64,000 nucleotides of DNA from Demequina flava. GTDB taxonomy: Bacteria; Actinomycetota; Actinomycetes; Actinomycetales; Demequinaceae. Of the stretch, positions 18,212 through 27,460 are shown in pieces. How positions within the stretch are numbered: position 1 is the first letter of the stretch; each line of letters opens with the position of its first letter. Below the pieces are notes generated by a model, which saw only the letters and a program-made list of their open reading frames with translations, ran no database searches and was not told the origin of the DNA. The translations under genes and the position numbers were made by a program. The stretch covers positions 660,823 through 724,822 of the forward strand of contig NZ_BBRA01000002.1 of NCBI RefSeq assembly GCF_000975035.1, given 5' to 3'.

Positions 18212-20939
18212 GTGGGGTTCCTCTCATAGCTTGCACGAAGTCTGGCCCGCCTCGAGGTATCGAGTATCCAACCGCGATCGTCGGCTCCTCGGGCGACCGA
18301 TCAATGACGTGGAACAGAATGAGGCCATCTTCGCCCACGAGCCGTGTTCGATCTGCTGCCGCGCGAGGCTCCCGCCGAAGCGCCTCGTAGTCGAAAAAAT
18401 CGTCTCCTCGAATTGGCCCATTCTGGGAGCCCCATGCAGGATCAATAGTCCGGTCATTGTGGACCGTACGGGCCATCGTGCCGACAGGAATCGAGAGATC
18501 TCCCAGAGCGCCTGTCGTGACCGGCCCTCCGGGTCCGAAGCGAACTGCTACATTGAACTTTGCAGTGCGCAGAGCGCGTGCGTTGGCGTCGAGTGTTCGC
18601 CACATTAGGGGCCTGTGATCTGTCGTATAAAGGCCCGGCACTCTTCGGTTGAGGACCGCCGCCCAAAAGCGGAGGTAGGCCGCCACGGAATACGGCGATG
18701 CGTTCATCTCGCAAAACGGCGTATCCACCCGCGGAGCCCGGTATAACTCGGGCATGGTCGGGCTCAGCCCCGCAGCCCGCGCGGCGGACTGCCAACGAGA
18801 CGCTTCCACACCGTCGCGGTCAGCACCGTGTTCGGTGTATCGCAGACGGTCGAGGAGATCGGCCGCGTCAGGCAGCGACAGAGTCCTGGAGCACAGATAA
18901 CCCCTCGGGTGACGCGTAGGTCCCACCACGGTGCCCGGTTCGCTCAATAGACTCGCCACGAGAGCACGGTTGTCTTCGTCGGCCTGTGGCCTATTTAGAA
19001 GTGGGAACAGTTGACGGCTACCAGGCGACAAGCTTATGCCGCGAGTGTTCGCGATCTTCCCTGTTGCCAGGAAACTCCTCCCCTGCAATACGACTGGGTC
19101 GGAGACCCCTCCGCCCTCCATCGCTGCCAGAATGTCTTGTCGCAAAAGTTCATCGTTGTCATGAAAGCGCGTGAACAGGTCAATCTGCTCTTCTCTCATG
19201 AACACGCGACACAGGTCGAGATATGCACCCCGGTATCCGAACCACCGCTGCATCTGCATCTGGGTATCCGCGAGCGGATGCTCGGCCGTTCGCGTGAAGA
19301 CTGTCGTAAGCAGACCTTCCAATGTCAAACCCCGGGACATTACGTTGCCTGACACGAAGATCGTGGACAGGTTTGCTGGCGCACGCCATTCGCCATCGCT
19401 TGAGATGGGAGAAAACTGTGGGCGTTCATCGGCGTTGTCATCGCTATTTATGACGGCCAGCGACGTCGCCGGAACAATCTCGTCAATGATGACCTTGCTC
19501 ACGTCTAGCCATTGATCACTGGATGGCACCGTGCGGTTGCCCGCACCGGGTAGGGCCGCCACTGCGCTGGCAGATCTCCCATAGTTCTCGAGCCAGTGAA
19601 TCCATTGCGCCGGCTTTCTAGCCATGTCGTCTCGAACACCATCGACACCGAGGTCACGACTTGGCCTCTCCCACAGGGGAGTTTGGGCCTCAACAGCATC
19701 CAATCCCATTGACCACGCATGAATCCGCCCTGCTACGTCAAAGTGGTCGCCCAATCCCGACGATGGATTAACCAGCATGCTTGCGACAGGCGGTAGATGG
19801 TGCTGCGCAGCCTCCAAAGAGTCGAAAGATGCGCGCTTGGCTTCCGCAGGGGACATCAGCTCAGGCTTGCGCATTCGACGAATTGCAGCAGCCACCAAGA
19901 ACGCCCGTACTCCGTCGACGAGTTCTTCATCACTGTCTGTACTCGCGACACACAAGGGAACTTTATCGAGCGTCTTATAGAAGGCTTCCCCGCCTGTGTA
20001 CCAGGCATTAACGCCTTCCGGGGCCTTGTACGTACTCGTTCGCACATCGATGTGGCCATGCGGACCCGGCGTGCGCAGGGCGACGATGAAGTCCCGGGGT
20101 GCCAGCGCGTTGTCTTGCTCTTGCAGGAAGTTAGCTTGCGGTGTGGCGGTGTACGCCATGTATGTGGCATAAAGGCTCGCGTCCAGCGTTTGGTCGCTCT
20201 GTTTCCGCGACTGCCACAGGTCCAGAATTCTACGCGGAACCTGTTTGGTCTCCACTGTTGCCGCGTCGCCGCCGGGAACGTCGATCAAATTGTCGATTGA
20301 CGAGTCATCCGCCTCATCATCGATCACAAGCACATGGAAAGGGCGCCCCGCCGCCGCAACTTTGGGCGCGACAACACGTGTCATGAGCACTGAGAGCCGC
20401 TCAAGGTGTGCCGTGTTTTTCATCGTGACGGCGATGACAGGCCGTCGCGCCGCGATCGACTGCTTCATTGCCGGCCGAGTCAGCGTGTAAAGACCAGCCG
20501 GTCCGGGCAACGCGTCCGCGTCCGCTATCAACGATGGGAGGGGCATCAGCGTGCGGCGCCTCAGCTTGTCTGGATGCGAGTCGACTTGCCCGACAAAGCG
20601 TTCAAGGGTCTGCAACCACAGCGAGCGGCGCGTGCCCGCGAGAATCACAACAAAGTCGACACCCTTGTCCAACGCGAGCGCGGTGACGGCCATCATCGAC
20701 GCCGTTTTGCCTGATTGGACCGCCCCCATCACGACACCGGTGCGCTGGCGTGTCGAGTTCCACGCTTCGGCCCCTGCCTCCGCAACGCACTGGTCGACTA
20801 TCAGTCGCGAATCTTGCTCGATTGCGGCCCGGCTCGTTTCGCTAATTCCACTCCGCTTGAGTTCATTGGAGTAGGCACCCCACCAGCTCGACGGAGTGGG
20901 CGTTAGAGTCTCCTGATCCGGTGGCGTCGGCACAACCAT
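18204..20939 (-). CDS. Z1 domain protein, superfamily II helicase-like ATPase
   Basis: Probable ATP-driven motor or switch of the restriction system, 911 residues. Walker A is GAVQSGKT (72-79), Walker B is the helicase-like IDDEAD (206-211). A second RecA-like part carries the Z1-typical FVSGNVMSRGLTLEGL and a motif-VI-like MQMQRWFGYRG at around 570-640. The last 250 residues are unassigned. An ATG at 20939 and a GTG at 20945 are both possible; the GTG overlaps the DUF262 stop codon by one base. The gene is translationally coupled to both neighbours, so the three proteins are probably made in fixed ratio. Confidence 0.92.
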   Translation of the reverse strand: MVVPTPPDQETLTPTPSSWWGAYSNELKRSGISETSRAAIEQDSRLIVDQCVAEAGAEAWNSTRQRTGVVMGAVQSGKTASMMAVTALALDKGVDFVVILAGTRRSLWLQTLERFVGQVDSHPDKLRRRTLMPLPSLIADADALPGPAGLYTLTRPAMKQSIAARRPVIAVTMKNTAHLERLSVLMTRVVAPKVAAAGRPFHVLVIDDEADDSSIDNLIDVPGGDAATVETKQVPRRILDLWQSRKQSDQTLDASLYATYMAYTATPQANFLQEQDNALAPRDFIVALRTPGPHGHIDVRTSTYKAPEGVNAWYTGGEAFYKTLDKVPLCVASTDSDEELVDGVRAFLVAAAIRRMRKPELMSPAEAKRASFDSLEAAQHHLPPVASMLVNPSSGLGDHFDVAGRIHAWSMGLDAVEAQTPLWERPSRDLGVDGVRDDMARKPAQWIHWLENYGRSASAVAALPGAGNRTVPSSDQWLDVSKVIIDEIVPATSLAVINSDDNADERPQFSPISSDGEWRAPANLSTIFVSGNVMSRGLTLEGLLTTVFTRTAEHPLADTQMQMQRWFGYRGAYLDLCRVFMREEQIDLFTRFHDNDELLRQDILAAMEGGGVSDPVVLQGRSFLATGKIANTRGISLSPGSRQLFPLLNRPQADEDNRALVASLLSEPGTVVGPTRHPRGYLCSRTLSLPDAADLLDRLRYTEHGADRDGVEASRWQSAARAAGLSPTMPELYRAPRVDTPFCEMNASPYSVAAYLRFWAAVLNRRVPGLYTTDHRPLMWRTLDANARALRTAKFNVAVRFGPGGPVTTGALGDLSIPVGTMARTVHNDRTIDPAWGSQNGPIRGDDFFDYEALRREPRAAADRTRLVGEDGLILFHVIDRSPEEPTIAVGYSIPRGGPDFVQAMRGTPRG

Positions 20940-20944
20940 GACCA

Positions 20945-23176
20945 CTACTCGTCAGTCAAAGTCGACATGCGCACGAGCCGGTCGAGACCGGACGAGCCAT
21001 AACGAGAGACAAGCACATCATGCGCTTCGTCAGGGTCAACATCCAAGATCTCCATGATCGACGCAACGACGCGTCCTGTGTGCTTCCACTGCTCCTTGGA
21101 CTGGGTCTTTCGCGGTCGCCGCCACTGCTCAGAGGCACTGGCTTCAGCAAGTGCGTTGAGCCGTGCGTCCACAATCGACCGAGTGTCGTCGCCATAGGTC
21201 GCGCAAGCCGCCGCAAGTCCGACGAGGGTTCCTACCAACTGAAGCTCTTGCCACTTACCGTGCTTAAAGCCCGGAGCCCACGTTTCCGCCGGAATCACGG
21301 CCAACGCGTCAACCGCGTGATCCAAAAGCAGCATCGCATCCAGGACTGTTTCTTCGTCTCGGAACTTTGACCGCCTGTTGTCAGCGACTTGCTTCAACAT
21401 GAGGTTGATGTGCGCCGCAGTTGAGCGCGTGATTTCCTGAGAGTCGTCTTGGACGACGAGCGCGGCAAGGACCCAGGAAAGCACTTTGGTGCGCTTGTAC
21501 CCCGCTTTGCCGAAGCCGTAATCATCGAGGACAACTGGAGTCGATTGGAGGTCATCCCACTCGGCCGCCAAGAATGGCGCGACCAACTCAATGTTCTCGC
21601 TATCGCCGGCAGTGATGAGGAGCCCGCGCATGAGAGCCAAGTGGTGATACAGCGCGTTGCGGATCTCCTCAGCGTTGAGGTGCTTGCCTTGCTTGTTATA
21701 GAGGCTGAAAACCTCGTGAACCTGCGCGGGTGTAGCCGATTCGTACACGATGACCGGAATCTTATACTTCGAGACCTGTTCAAACAGCGAATACAACTTG
21801 CGCTTTTCGCCAACGATGGTAATCGCATCCTTGCGGATCTCTGAGTAGTAGTGCCCTCGGAGATGTTGGAGATCACCATCAAGTGACTTGACGTTGCCCT
21901 TGCGCAACGCGAACGGGAAATAGTTGCGTCGCTCGACCTTCGCAGTCAGACTCTCGAGTTCGTGTTGCTTCCACAGCTTGCGGAACTTCGGATAGTCCTC
22001 ATGGAAGATGTCCTCGAGGCCATCAATACCCCACTCCAAGGCCTTGGCGCGGACAGTTTCCAGCGCGACTGGGTGCTTCCCGGTGAATCGAAGAAGTGAT
22101 GTGAGGCGCTGTTTGCCGTCGACGACGTCGTACCGTGTGCCGTCCTCGGTCAGTTCCTTGAGCAAGATGATGGACGGAAGCGGAATCCCGCGCAAGACTG
22201 ACTCAATAAGTTGCTGTGCGTCTGCGGTCGGCCACACATCCGCGCGTTGGTACGAGGGACTCAGTTCAAGATCATCATCGGAAGCAAGCTGCACAAACTC
22301 AGAGATCGGCCACGTGTCAGCGGAAGCCACAATTGGACCTACGCTCTCACTCTCTTCCTCTTCTTCGAGACCTTGCCAGGCCTCGTTCCATTGTTGGGTT
22401 GCAGACCCAATTGTCGCCCCGCCTTCAGACGATGCTTCCAGAGCATCCTCGAAGGCCGTGCGCAGTGTGGCCGCCAGTTCCAGGCGCTCGACCAATCGAG
22501 CCGCCACCGCCTCCGTGTCGACGGCATTTGGGTCGAAACCGAGCGCCCTAGCCAGACTTCGATCAAACTCCTCGGCAGACGTCTGATCCAAGTCTTCGGG
22601 CAGTGCCAGCCAACCTTGCACGCTCGCCAGGTGGGCACGCCAACTACCGTCCGAAAACTTAACTTCGTCTGCCAGGAGGTTAGCCGCGATAAACTCACGC
22701 CCGTTAGGTGCGTCACCTTCCTGGCTGAGTTCCGCGATGAACTCGGCAATGCTGTTTTGCGTGTCCGCCGCGATCGTGTCCATGTGAAGTCCCTTTCCTT
22801 GTCCCTCGCTGCCGCGAGGCACGGGTGCGAGGATCATGAGTTCGCGCACCAAGCGCTCTTCTACGCCAGGCTCAGCGGCAACCATGTGCTCGACCACTCC
22901 ATCAACCAAGCGATTCATGCCCGTCAAAGTGATGGTGTCTCCTGCGCTGAAGCACGTAGCGTCCCAGTTGACACGAAGTCGTGTGGCCAGTACACGACCG
23001 CACTCGGCCTTGGTCGAGACTTCGCTGAGGTCAAGCATGATCGCACGAGCCAAGGATTCGAGCGCAGACCGCTTTTCCTTGCTGCCGGGTCCGAGCGCCT
23101 CGGGGCCGCGACCTCCCAAGTAATACATCCGCGCTACTGCATCCGCCTTGCTAGCGGCAGTTTCGTACTTCGTCAC
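20945..23176 (-). CDS. DUF262 (ParB/sulfiredoxin-like) protein with long novel N-terminus
   Basis: 743 residues. The central DUF262 domain shows SPSYQRADVWP (about 306-316), IPLPSIILLK and the catalytic-type DGKQRLTSL (353-361); NKQGKHLNAEEIRNALYH near 500 is also typical. DUF262 is the nucleotide-hydrolysing, sometimes nicking, module of GmrSD-like type IV enzymes. The first 270 residues match nothing I recognise and end in an acidic EEEEE linker. The start is the GTG at 23176, because GAGGGG precedes it; the longer frame from 23206 lacks a site. As first gene of the operon it takes the position normally held by a MORC/MutL-like GHKL ATPase in Z1 systems. Confidence 0.87.
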   Translation of the reverse strand: MTKYETAASKADAVARMYYLGGRGPEALGPGSKEKRSALESLARAIMLDLSEVSTKAECGRVLATRLRVNWDATCFSAGDTITLTGMNRLVDGVVEHMVAAEPGVEERLVRELMILAPVPRGSEGQGKGLHMDTIAADTQNSIAEFIAELSQEGDAPNGREFIAANLLADEVKFSDGSWRAHLASVQGWLALPEDLDQTSAEEFDRSLARALGFDPNAVDTEAVAARLVERLELAATLRTAFEDALEASSEGGATIGSATQQWNEAWQGLEEEEESESVGPIVASADTWPISEFVQLASDDDLELSPSYQRADVWPTADAQQLIESVLRGIPLPSIILLKELTEDGTRYDVVDGKQRLTSLLRFTGKHPVALETVRAKALEWGIDGLEDIFHEDYPKFRKLWKQHELESLTAKVERRNYFPFALRKGNVKSLDGDLQHLRGHYYSEIRKDAITIVGEKRKLYSLFEQVSKYKIPVIVYESATPAQVHEVFSLYNKQGKHLNAEEIRNALYHHLALMRGLLITAGDSENIELVAPFLAAEWDDLQSTPVVLDDYGFGKAGYKRTKVLSWVLAALVVQDDSQEITRSTAAHINLMLKQVADNRRSKFRDEETVLDAMLLLDHAVDALAVIPAETWAPGFKHGKWQELQLVGTLVGLAAACATYGDDTRSIVDARLNALAEASASEQWRRPRKTQSKEQWKHTGRVVASIMEILDVDPDEAHDVLVSRYGSSGLDRLVRMSTLTDE

Positions 23177-23678
23177 TCTTGTCCCCTCAGAATGGCGTCG
23201 CGACACGATCGCCAGTGTGCCGGCTCGAAAACGAGGCTACAGGTTGTGACCGACGGCGGTCGATCTCGCGCACCGTGTTGGGCAGGAGCCACGAAGGACT
23301 CAGCATTTCCTGCGCCTTTGGTGGCCCAGACGCCAAGGCGCTCTGCTCACGTAACTGGCCGGATTACTACCTGGACGTCGAGAGCAAACTCGGTTGGGCA
23401 TCCTCCCCGAGCAGATGCTCAAGCGATGGACACGGCCCCCTAAATTTGCTGGCCGGTAAGCAACGACCTACCTTCGTCGCGCAACGTGGGCGGCTGACCA
23501 TTGGATCAGCACCGCACCCTCCGCGAATCTGTGTTGCCGCTACCGACTCCGCTCACGCGGAATCTATAGCACCCTCCGTTCAGCCGCGTGAGCGAGACCG
23601 GAAGCGGTTCCCTTGCCAACTCCCGTACGGCCGCTAGCGCGACAGACCACCTCGTGACATCCCCCGCGGTACGGAGTT
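23177..23678. other. Non-coding stretch at the right side of the restriction island
   Basis: About 500 bp between the DUF262 and PIN genes. It should hold the promoter for the three-gene restriction operon. Several open frames cross it, but none has a ribosome-binding site or recognisable protein. I see no direct repeats, tRNA remnant or integrase. Confidence 0.6.
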
Positions 23679-24227
23679 CTACGTCATGAGCCGCGCCAAA
23701 TCAGCGGCAAATTGTGGCGCTGTCTCGTCGAGCGTCACGATGAGTTCAAGCACATTGGTCGGAGGGTTTGCATTCTGAGCGAGCATGTCATGCAACGCAT
23801 GAATGACTGCGACCTGACCGAGGTCCAGCAGATCTAGAAGGAACTCGTCCGGGTGAATCGCCGTGATTCCGTACGGCTCCAGGTGCTCCGGAGCGAAGTC
23901 CTTGAGGTTTGCTGTCACGATCAGCCCGGTATTTGCGCGTACCGCCGCTGCCAGCACGTGACGATCTTTGGGGTGATTCGTCATCGCCGGAATGAGGTTG
24001 GCGTGGCCGGTGACCGTGGCGTCGGGGAACGCCCGACGCATGGTATCCACCCGCTTGGCAGCTCTTGCTGGCTCCACGTTCACGTGCCTGATGAGGTTCC
24101 GCTCGGTTTCCTCGAGAATGCCATCGGACCACAGCGGGCGGTACAGGCCCTTGTCCGCGCAACGAAGCAACACATCGAACAGTGGATACGGGATGAGCAC
24201 ACAGGCATCCAGTACCGCCGAGTACAT
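23679..24227 (-). CDS. PIN-domain ribonuclease toxin (VapC-like)
   Basis: Predicted RNA-cleaving toxin, 182 residues. The acidic residues expected for a PIN site are visible: D8 in VLDACVLI, E-rich SDGILEETERN (about 34-44), KDRHVLAAA (about 87-95) and ANLKDF (about 105-110). It is longer than typical VapC (about 130) because of a helical C-terminal extension after residue 125. ATG at 24227 with AGGAC upstream, eight bases after the antitoxin stop codon: a standard antitoxin-toxin pair. It may stabilise the neighbouring restriction island. Confidence 0.85.
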   Translation of the reverse strand: MYSAVLDACVLIPYPLFDVLLRCADKGLYRPLWSDGILEETERNLIRHVNVEPARAAKRVDTMRRAFPDATVTGHANLIPAMTNHPKDRHVLAAAVRANTGLIVTANLKDFAPEHLEPYGITAIHPDEFLLDLLDLGQVAVIHALHDMLAQNANPPTNVLELIVTLDETAPQFAADLARLMT

Positions 24228-24235
24228 CGACCGTC

Positions 24236-24691
24236 CTACCGCGTCTGAACGAACCCGGTCGCAGTGGGCCCCTCGGTTGCCTCGCGCGTCAACGCGTCGA
24301 GTGCCTCGCGACGCTCGGCAGCCTGACGGCGCTGGAACGCGTCGAGGTCCACGAGACGCACCCGACGGTGCCGGCCCGGCTTCGTGTACTCGATCTGGCC
24401 ATCCTCAAGCAGTCTGACCAGGGTCGGACGCGAGATTCCTAGGAAATCTGCGGCCTGCTGTGTCGTCATGATCGTGTCGCGCGGCACGACCGAGATGCCC
24501 TTGCCTTGCTGCATCGCGTCTACGACATCCGTGAGAATCTCAAACACATTCAGCGGCAACGTGATCTGCTCGCCATCTGGCCCCACGAGCGCAGGCATGT
24601 CATGACCGTGGAGGATGCGCGAGACCGACGCGAGAGCCTCAGACTCGTCTGGCGTCGCAAACGTCACGGAAACTGTTTCAGATGCGGTCAC
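24236..24691 (-). CDS. Helix-turn-helix antitoxin (excisionase-type DNA-binding fold)
   Basis: Partner of the PIN toxin, 151 residues. A MerR/excisionase-like helix-turn-helix at about 73-125 (TTQQAADFLGISRPTLVRLLEDG, then a wing HRRVRLVDLDAF) should bind the operon's own promoter. The C-terminal 25 residues probably wrap the toxin. It begins with GTG at 24691; there is no Shine-Dalgarno sequence, but TAGAAT stands seven bases upstream, suggesting a leaderless message. Confidence 0.82.
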   Translation of the reverse strand: MTASETVSVTFATPDESEALASVSRILHGHDMPALVGPDGEQITLPLNVFEILTDVVDAMQQGKGISVVPRDTIMTTQQAADFLGISRPTLVRLLEDGQIEYTKPGRHRRVRLVDLDAFQRRQAAERREALDALTREATEGPTATGFVQTR

Positions 24692-24698
24692 GGCTCAA

Positions 24699-24718
24699 AT
24701 TCTAATCGAAAAAAACGA
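24699..24718 (-). promoter_or_regulatory. Promoter of the toxin-antitoxin pair
   Basis: On the minus strand TAGAAT (24699-24704) lies seven bases before the GTG start. An A7/T7 tract flanked by TCG and CGA (24706-24718) sits just upstream and may be an intrinsic bend or the antitoxin's site. Confidence 0.5.
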
Positions 24719-24800
24719 AAGTGGGTAGTGCAGGCTTGGCTCGCCAACAAGGCATCTCCGCCCGCGAACGAGATGGGCATCCCACGCCACGTTACTTCCG

Positions 24801-25037
24801 TCACTCGCCAGGCTGGGGCACCCGGGCCCCACGCCGGCTCACCCTCCCGAACAGGAGGTAGACGACGGGCCCGAGTGGAAAGGCCAAGACGACGGCAACG
24901 GCCCACACCCACTTCGGCAACACTTTCACATCACCACGGGCAATATCTATGAGCACCACAGCCACCAGCGCGAAGATGATCAGTCCCATGCTGGACAGGC
25001 CCAACGTCTGGACACTTCCCACGATCTCGGTCGTCAT
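24801..25037 (-). CDS. Small membrane protein, phospholipase D nuclease N-terminal-like (PLDc_N)
   Basis: A 78-residue protein with two membrane segments (about 16-36 and 44-65). The second holds WAVAVVLAFPLGPVVYLLFGR, the signature of the PLDc_N family of small integral membrane proteins. GGGGGA precedes the ATG. It stands alone between the toxin-antitoxin pair and the cystine-type transporter. Function unknown. Confidence 0.78.
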   Translation of the reverse strand: MTTEIVGSVQTLGLSSMGLIIFALVAVVLIDIARGDVKVLPKWVWAVAVVLAFPLGPVVYLLFGRVSRRGARVPQPGE

Positions 25038-25109
25038 TCATCCCCCAGGCATCAGCGCAACTACGTGCATGCAATGACCCCAAGGTACTCCAGTCGCGGC
25101 TGCGACCCG

Positions 25110-25919
25110 CTACAACGGATGCGTCAGCCGCCGCACAAACTGCCGCGTCCGCTCCTCGCGCGGAGCGCCCAGCACCTGCGACGGCGGGCCCATCTCGAGC
25201 ACACGCCCGGCGTCGACAAAGGCAACCTTCGCCGCAACCTCACGCGCAAACTGCAGCTCGTGCGTGACGACGACCATGGTCCATCCCTCAGCGGCGAGAT
25301 CGCGCATCAAGAGCAGCACATCGCCCACGAGCTCGGGGTCTAGCGCGGACGTCGGCTCGTCGAACAGCAACAACTCGGGCTTGAGTGCCAACGCGCGCAC
25401 AATACCCACGCGCTGTTGCTGGCCTCCGGAGAGCTGGTGCGGGTAGGCATCGGCTTTCTCAGCCAGTCCTACGCGGTCCAACAGGACCAGCGCATCAGCC
25501 CGGGCCTCGTCACGCGAGCGTCCCTGGACCACGACGGGGCCCTCGATGACGTTCTCGATGACCGTGCGGTGTGGGAACAGGTTGTAGTGCTGGAAGACCA
25601 TGGCGGACTGGTCGCGCAGCGAGCCCTTGGCCCGCTCAAGCGCCTTCACTCCCCCACGCCCCTGGCCTGCGGAAGCGAAGTCCACGGAGACGGCGCCCAC
25701 GGATACCACCCCAGCATCGGGCGTCTCCAAGCCATTGAGGCATCGCAGCAGCGTGGTCTTTCCGGAGCCAGAGGCGCCGATGACGGCCACGACCTCGCCG
25801 CGCGAGACGTCCAGATCAACGGACTTCAGCACCTCGTTGTCACCAAAGGACTTGGTGACGCCGCGTACCGACAGCAGCGCTGGCGCGCCACCCACAGATG
25901 AATCAGGCGACAGCGACAT
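25110..25919 (-). CDS. Polar amino acid ABC transporter ATPase (cystine type)
   Basis: Energises amino-acid uptake, 269 residues. Walker A GASGSGKTT (about 49-57), signature LSGGQQQRV (about 163-171), Walker B LLLFDEPTSALDP (about 183-195), and the family motif HELQFAREVA near 225. It overlaps the permease gene by 17 bases and is last in the operon. Together with an FliY/TcyA-like binding protein and a leader peptide rich in cysteine codons, the likely substrate is L-cystine. Confidence 0.92.
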   Translation of the reverse strand: MSLSPDSSVGGAPALLSVRGVTKSFGDNEVLKSVDLDVSRGEVVAVIGASGSGKTTLLRCLNGLETPDAGVVSVGAVSVDFASAGQGRGGVKALERAKGSLRDQSAMVFQHYNLFPHRTVIENVIEGPVVVQGRSRDEARADALVLLDRVGLAEKADAYPHQLSGGQQQRVGIVRALALKPELLLFDEPTSALDPELVGDVLLLMRDLAAEGWTMVVVTHELQFAREVAAKVAFVDAGRVLEMGPPSQVLGAPREERTRQFVRRLTHPL

Positions 25920-26571
25920 GGCGATCCAGCCTCCTCTCGAGCCTCATCTGTCCAGAAGACAGCGCGAGGCAGATCACCCAGTAGACCAAGCCTGCCTCGA
26001 TGTACAGAAGCATGAACTCCTGCGTGAAGGCGGCGATCTCTTGGGCCTTGCGGAACAGCTCGGTCACGAGAATCAGCGATGCGAGCGAGGTGTCCTTCAC
26101 CAGCGAGATGAAGGTGTTGGACAGCGGCGGCACAGCCACGCGCGCGGCCTGGGGCAGGATGACCCGCCTCAGGGCCGTGCGGCGCGACATTCCGACCATG
26201 TAGGCCGCTTCCCACTGCCCCTTGTCAACGGACAGGATCGCGGCACGAACAACCTCCGCCGCGTAGCCGCCGACGTTCAGCGACAGCGCGATGATGGCGC
26301 TCGGCCATGGGTTGATGACCAGTCCCAGCGAGGGCAGCCCGTAGAACACCACGAACAACTGCACCAGCAGCGGCGTGCCGCGAATCACCGAGATGTATAG
26401 CCGCGCAATCGCGGACACCAGCCGGTTTTTCGACAGCCGCATCAGCGCAGCGCCCACGGCGAGCACCATTCCGAGCGCGAACGATGCCAGCGCCAGCGGG
26501 ATGGTGCCCACCAGCGCGGCCAGCGCCAGCGGTCCTAGGGAGTCCCAGAACAGGGACCAGTCAATGCCCAT
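25903..26571 (-). CDS. Amino acid ABC transporter permease (cystine type)
   Basis: Membrane channel of the importer, 222 residues, with about five membrane segments and the His/Glu/Gln family signature RGTPLLVQLFVVFYGLP (about 64-80). The coupling loop EAAYMVGMSRRTALRRVILPQA lies at about 136-157. Its ATG overlaps the binding-protein stop codon (TAATG). Confidence 0.92.
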   Translation of the reverse strand: MGIDWSLFWDSLGPLALAALVGTIPLALASFALGMVLAVGAALMRLSKNRLVSAIARLYISVIRGTPLLVQLFVVFYGLPSLGLVINPWPSAIIALSLNVGGYAAEVVRAAILSVDKGQWEAAYMVGMSRRTALRRVILPQAARVAVPPLSNTFISLVKDTSLASLILVTELFRKAQEIAAFTQEFMLLYIEAGLVYWVICLALSSGQMRLERRLDRHVAVA

Positions 26572-27410
26572 TAGTACGTCGACTCCACGGAAACGTTGTC
26601 ACCGAAGAACTCACCGGACAGCTCGGCCAGCGTTCCGTCGGAGGCGAGGGTGTCGAGCGCCTCGGTCACTGCATCGGCCAGCTCAGAGTCGCCGCCGGTG
26701 AATGCGAAAGCGCTGCGCGAGCCGTCCTCGGTCTCGAGCGCGACCTTCAAACCCTCGGCGCCGGTGTCGACCTTGTAGTCCAGCCACGTGAGCTTGTCGT
26801 TGATGGTGGCGTCGACGCGGCCCTGGTTCAGCAGCTCGATCGACTGCGCCCAACCTTCGATGGCTTCGATGTTTGCGCCGGACTCCTTCGCGAGCGTGCC
26901 GTAGGAGGAGGTGAGCGACTGCGCGAGCGTCTTGCCCTCGATGTCGTCCCAGGTGGTGATCTCCTCGTAGTCGTCGCGGACCACGACCACGCCGTTGGAG
27001 AACGTGTAGGGCGCGGAGAACTCGTAGACCTCTTCGCGCTCGGGCGTGATGCCGACCTGGTTGGCGACGGTGTCGAAGCGGCCTGCCTCGAGTCCAGTCA
27101 GCAGGGCGTCCCACTGGGTCTCTTCGAACTCGACGTCAACGCCGAGCTCCTCGGCGACCGCGCGGGCCACCTCGACGTCGTACCCGGTCAGGTCGCCGGT
27201 GCCGTCTGCGTGGAAGGTGAAGGGGCGGTAGGTGCCCTCGGTGCCGACGACGATGACGCCGGCGTCCTGAACGTCCGTGAGCGAGGTGTCGGTGCCCGTG
27301 GCGCCGGTGGCGTCTGCGCTGGTCTCGGTGTCGCCGCCATCCGTGGAGCAGGCGGTGAGAGCGAGCGCGGAAGCGAGACCAAGAGCGGGCAGAGCGGTAC
27401 GGATCTTCAT
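26571..27410 (-). CDS. Cystine-type ABC transporter substrate-binding lipoprotein
   Basis: 279 residues; signal peptide with lipobox LTAC before STDGGD. The mature domain is a family 3 solute-binding protein with GTEGTYRPFTFHADG, DLTGYDVEVARAVAEELG and FDTVANQVGITPERE, which resemble the FliY/TcyA cystine receptors. AAAGG precedes the ATG. The 250-bp transcript leader carries a short ORF with three adjacent cysteine codons and switchable hairpins, so expression probably rises when cysteine is scarce. Confidence 0.9.
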   Translation of the reverse strand: MKIRTALPALGLASALALTACSTDGGDTETSADATGATGTDTSLTDVQDAGVIVVGTEGTYRPFTFHADGTGDLTGYDVEVARAVAEELGVDVEFEETQWDALLTGLEAGRFDTVANQVGITPEREEVYEFSAPYTFSNGVVVVRDDYEEITTWDDIEGKTLAQSLTSSYGTLAKESGANIEAIEGWAQSIELLNQGRVDATINDKLTWLDYKVDTGAEGLKVALETEDGSRSAFAFTGGDSELADAVTEALDTLASDGTLAELSGEFFGDNVSVESTY

Positions 27411-27460
27411 GGGGAATGCCTTTCGTGGGGCGTGTCAGTGCGCATCGGGGGCCTGGGTGA

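Noticed and set aside
22211..23443. Plus-strand open frame of about 410 codons
   Set aside because: Antisense to the DUF262 gene, no recognisable domains and no start signals.
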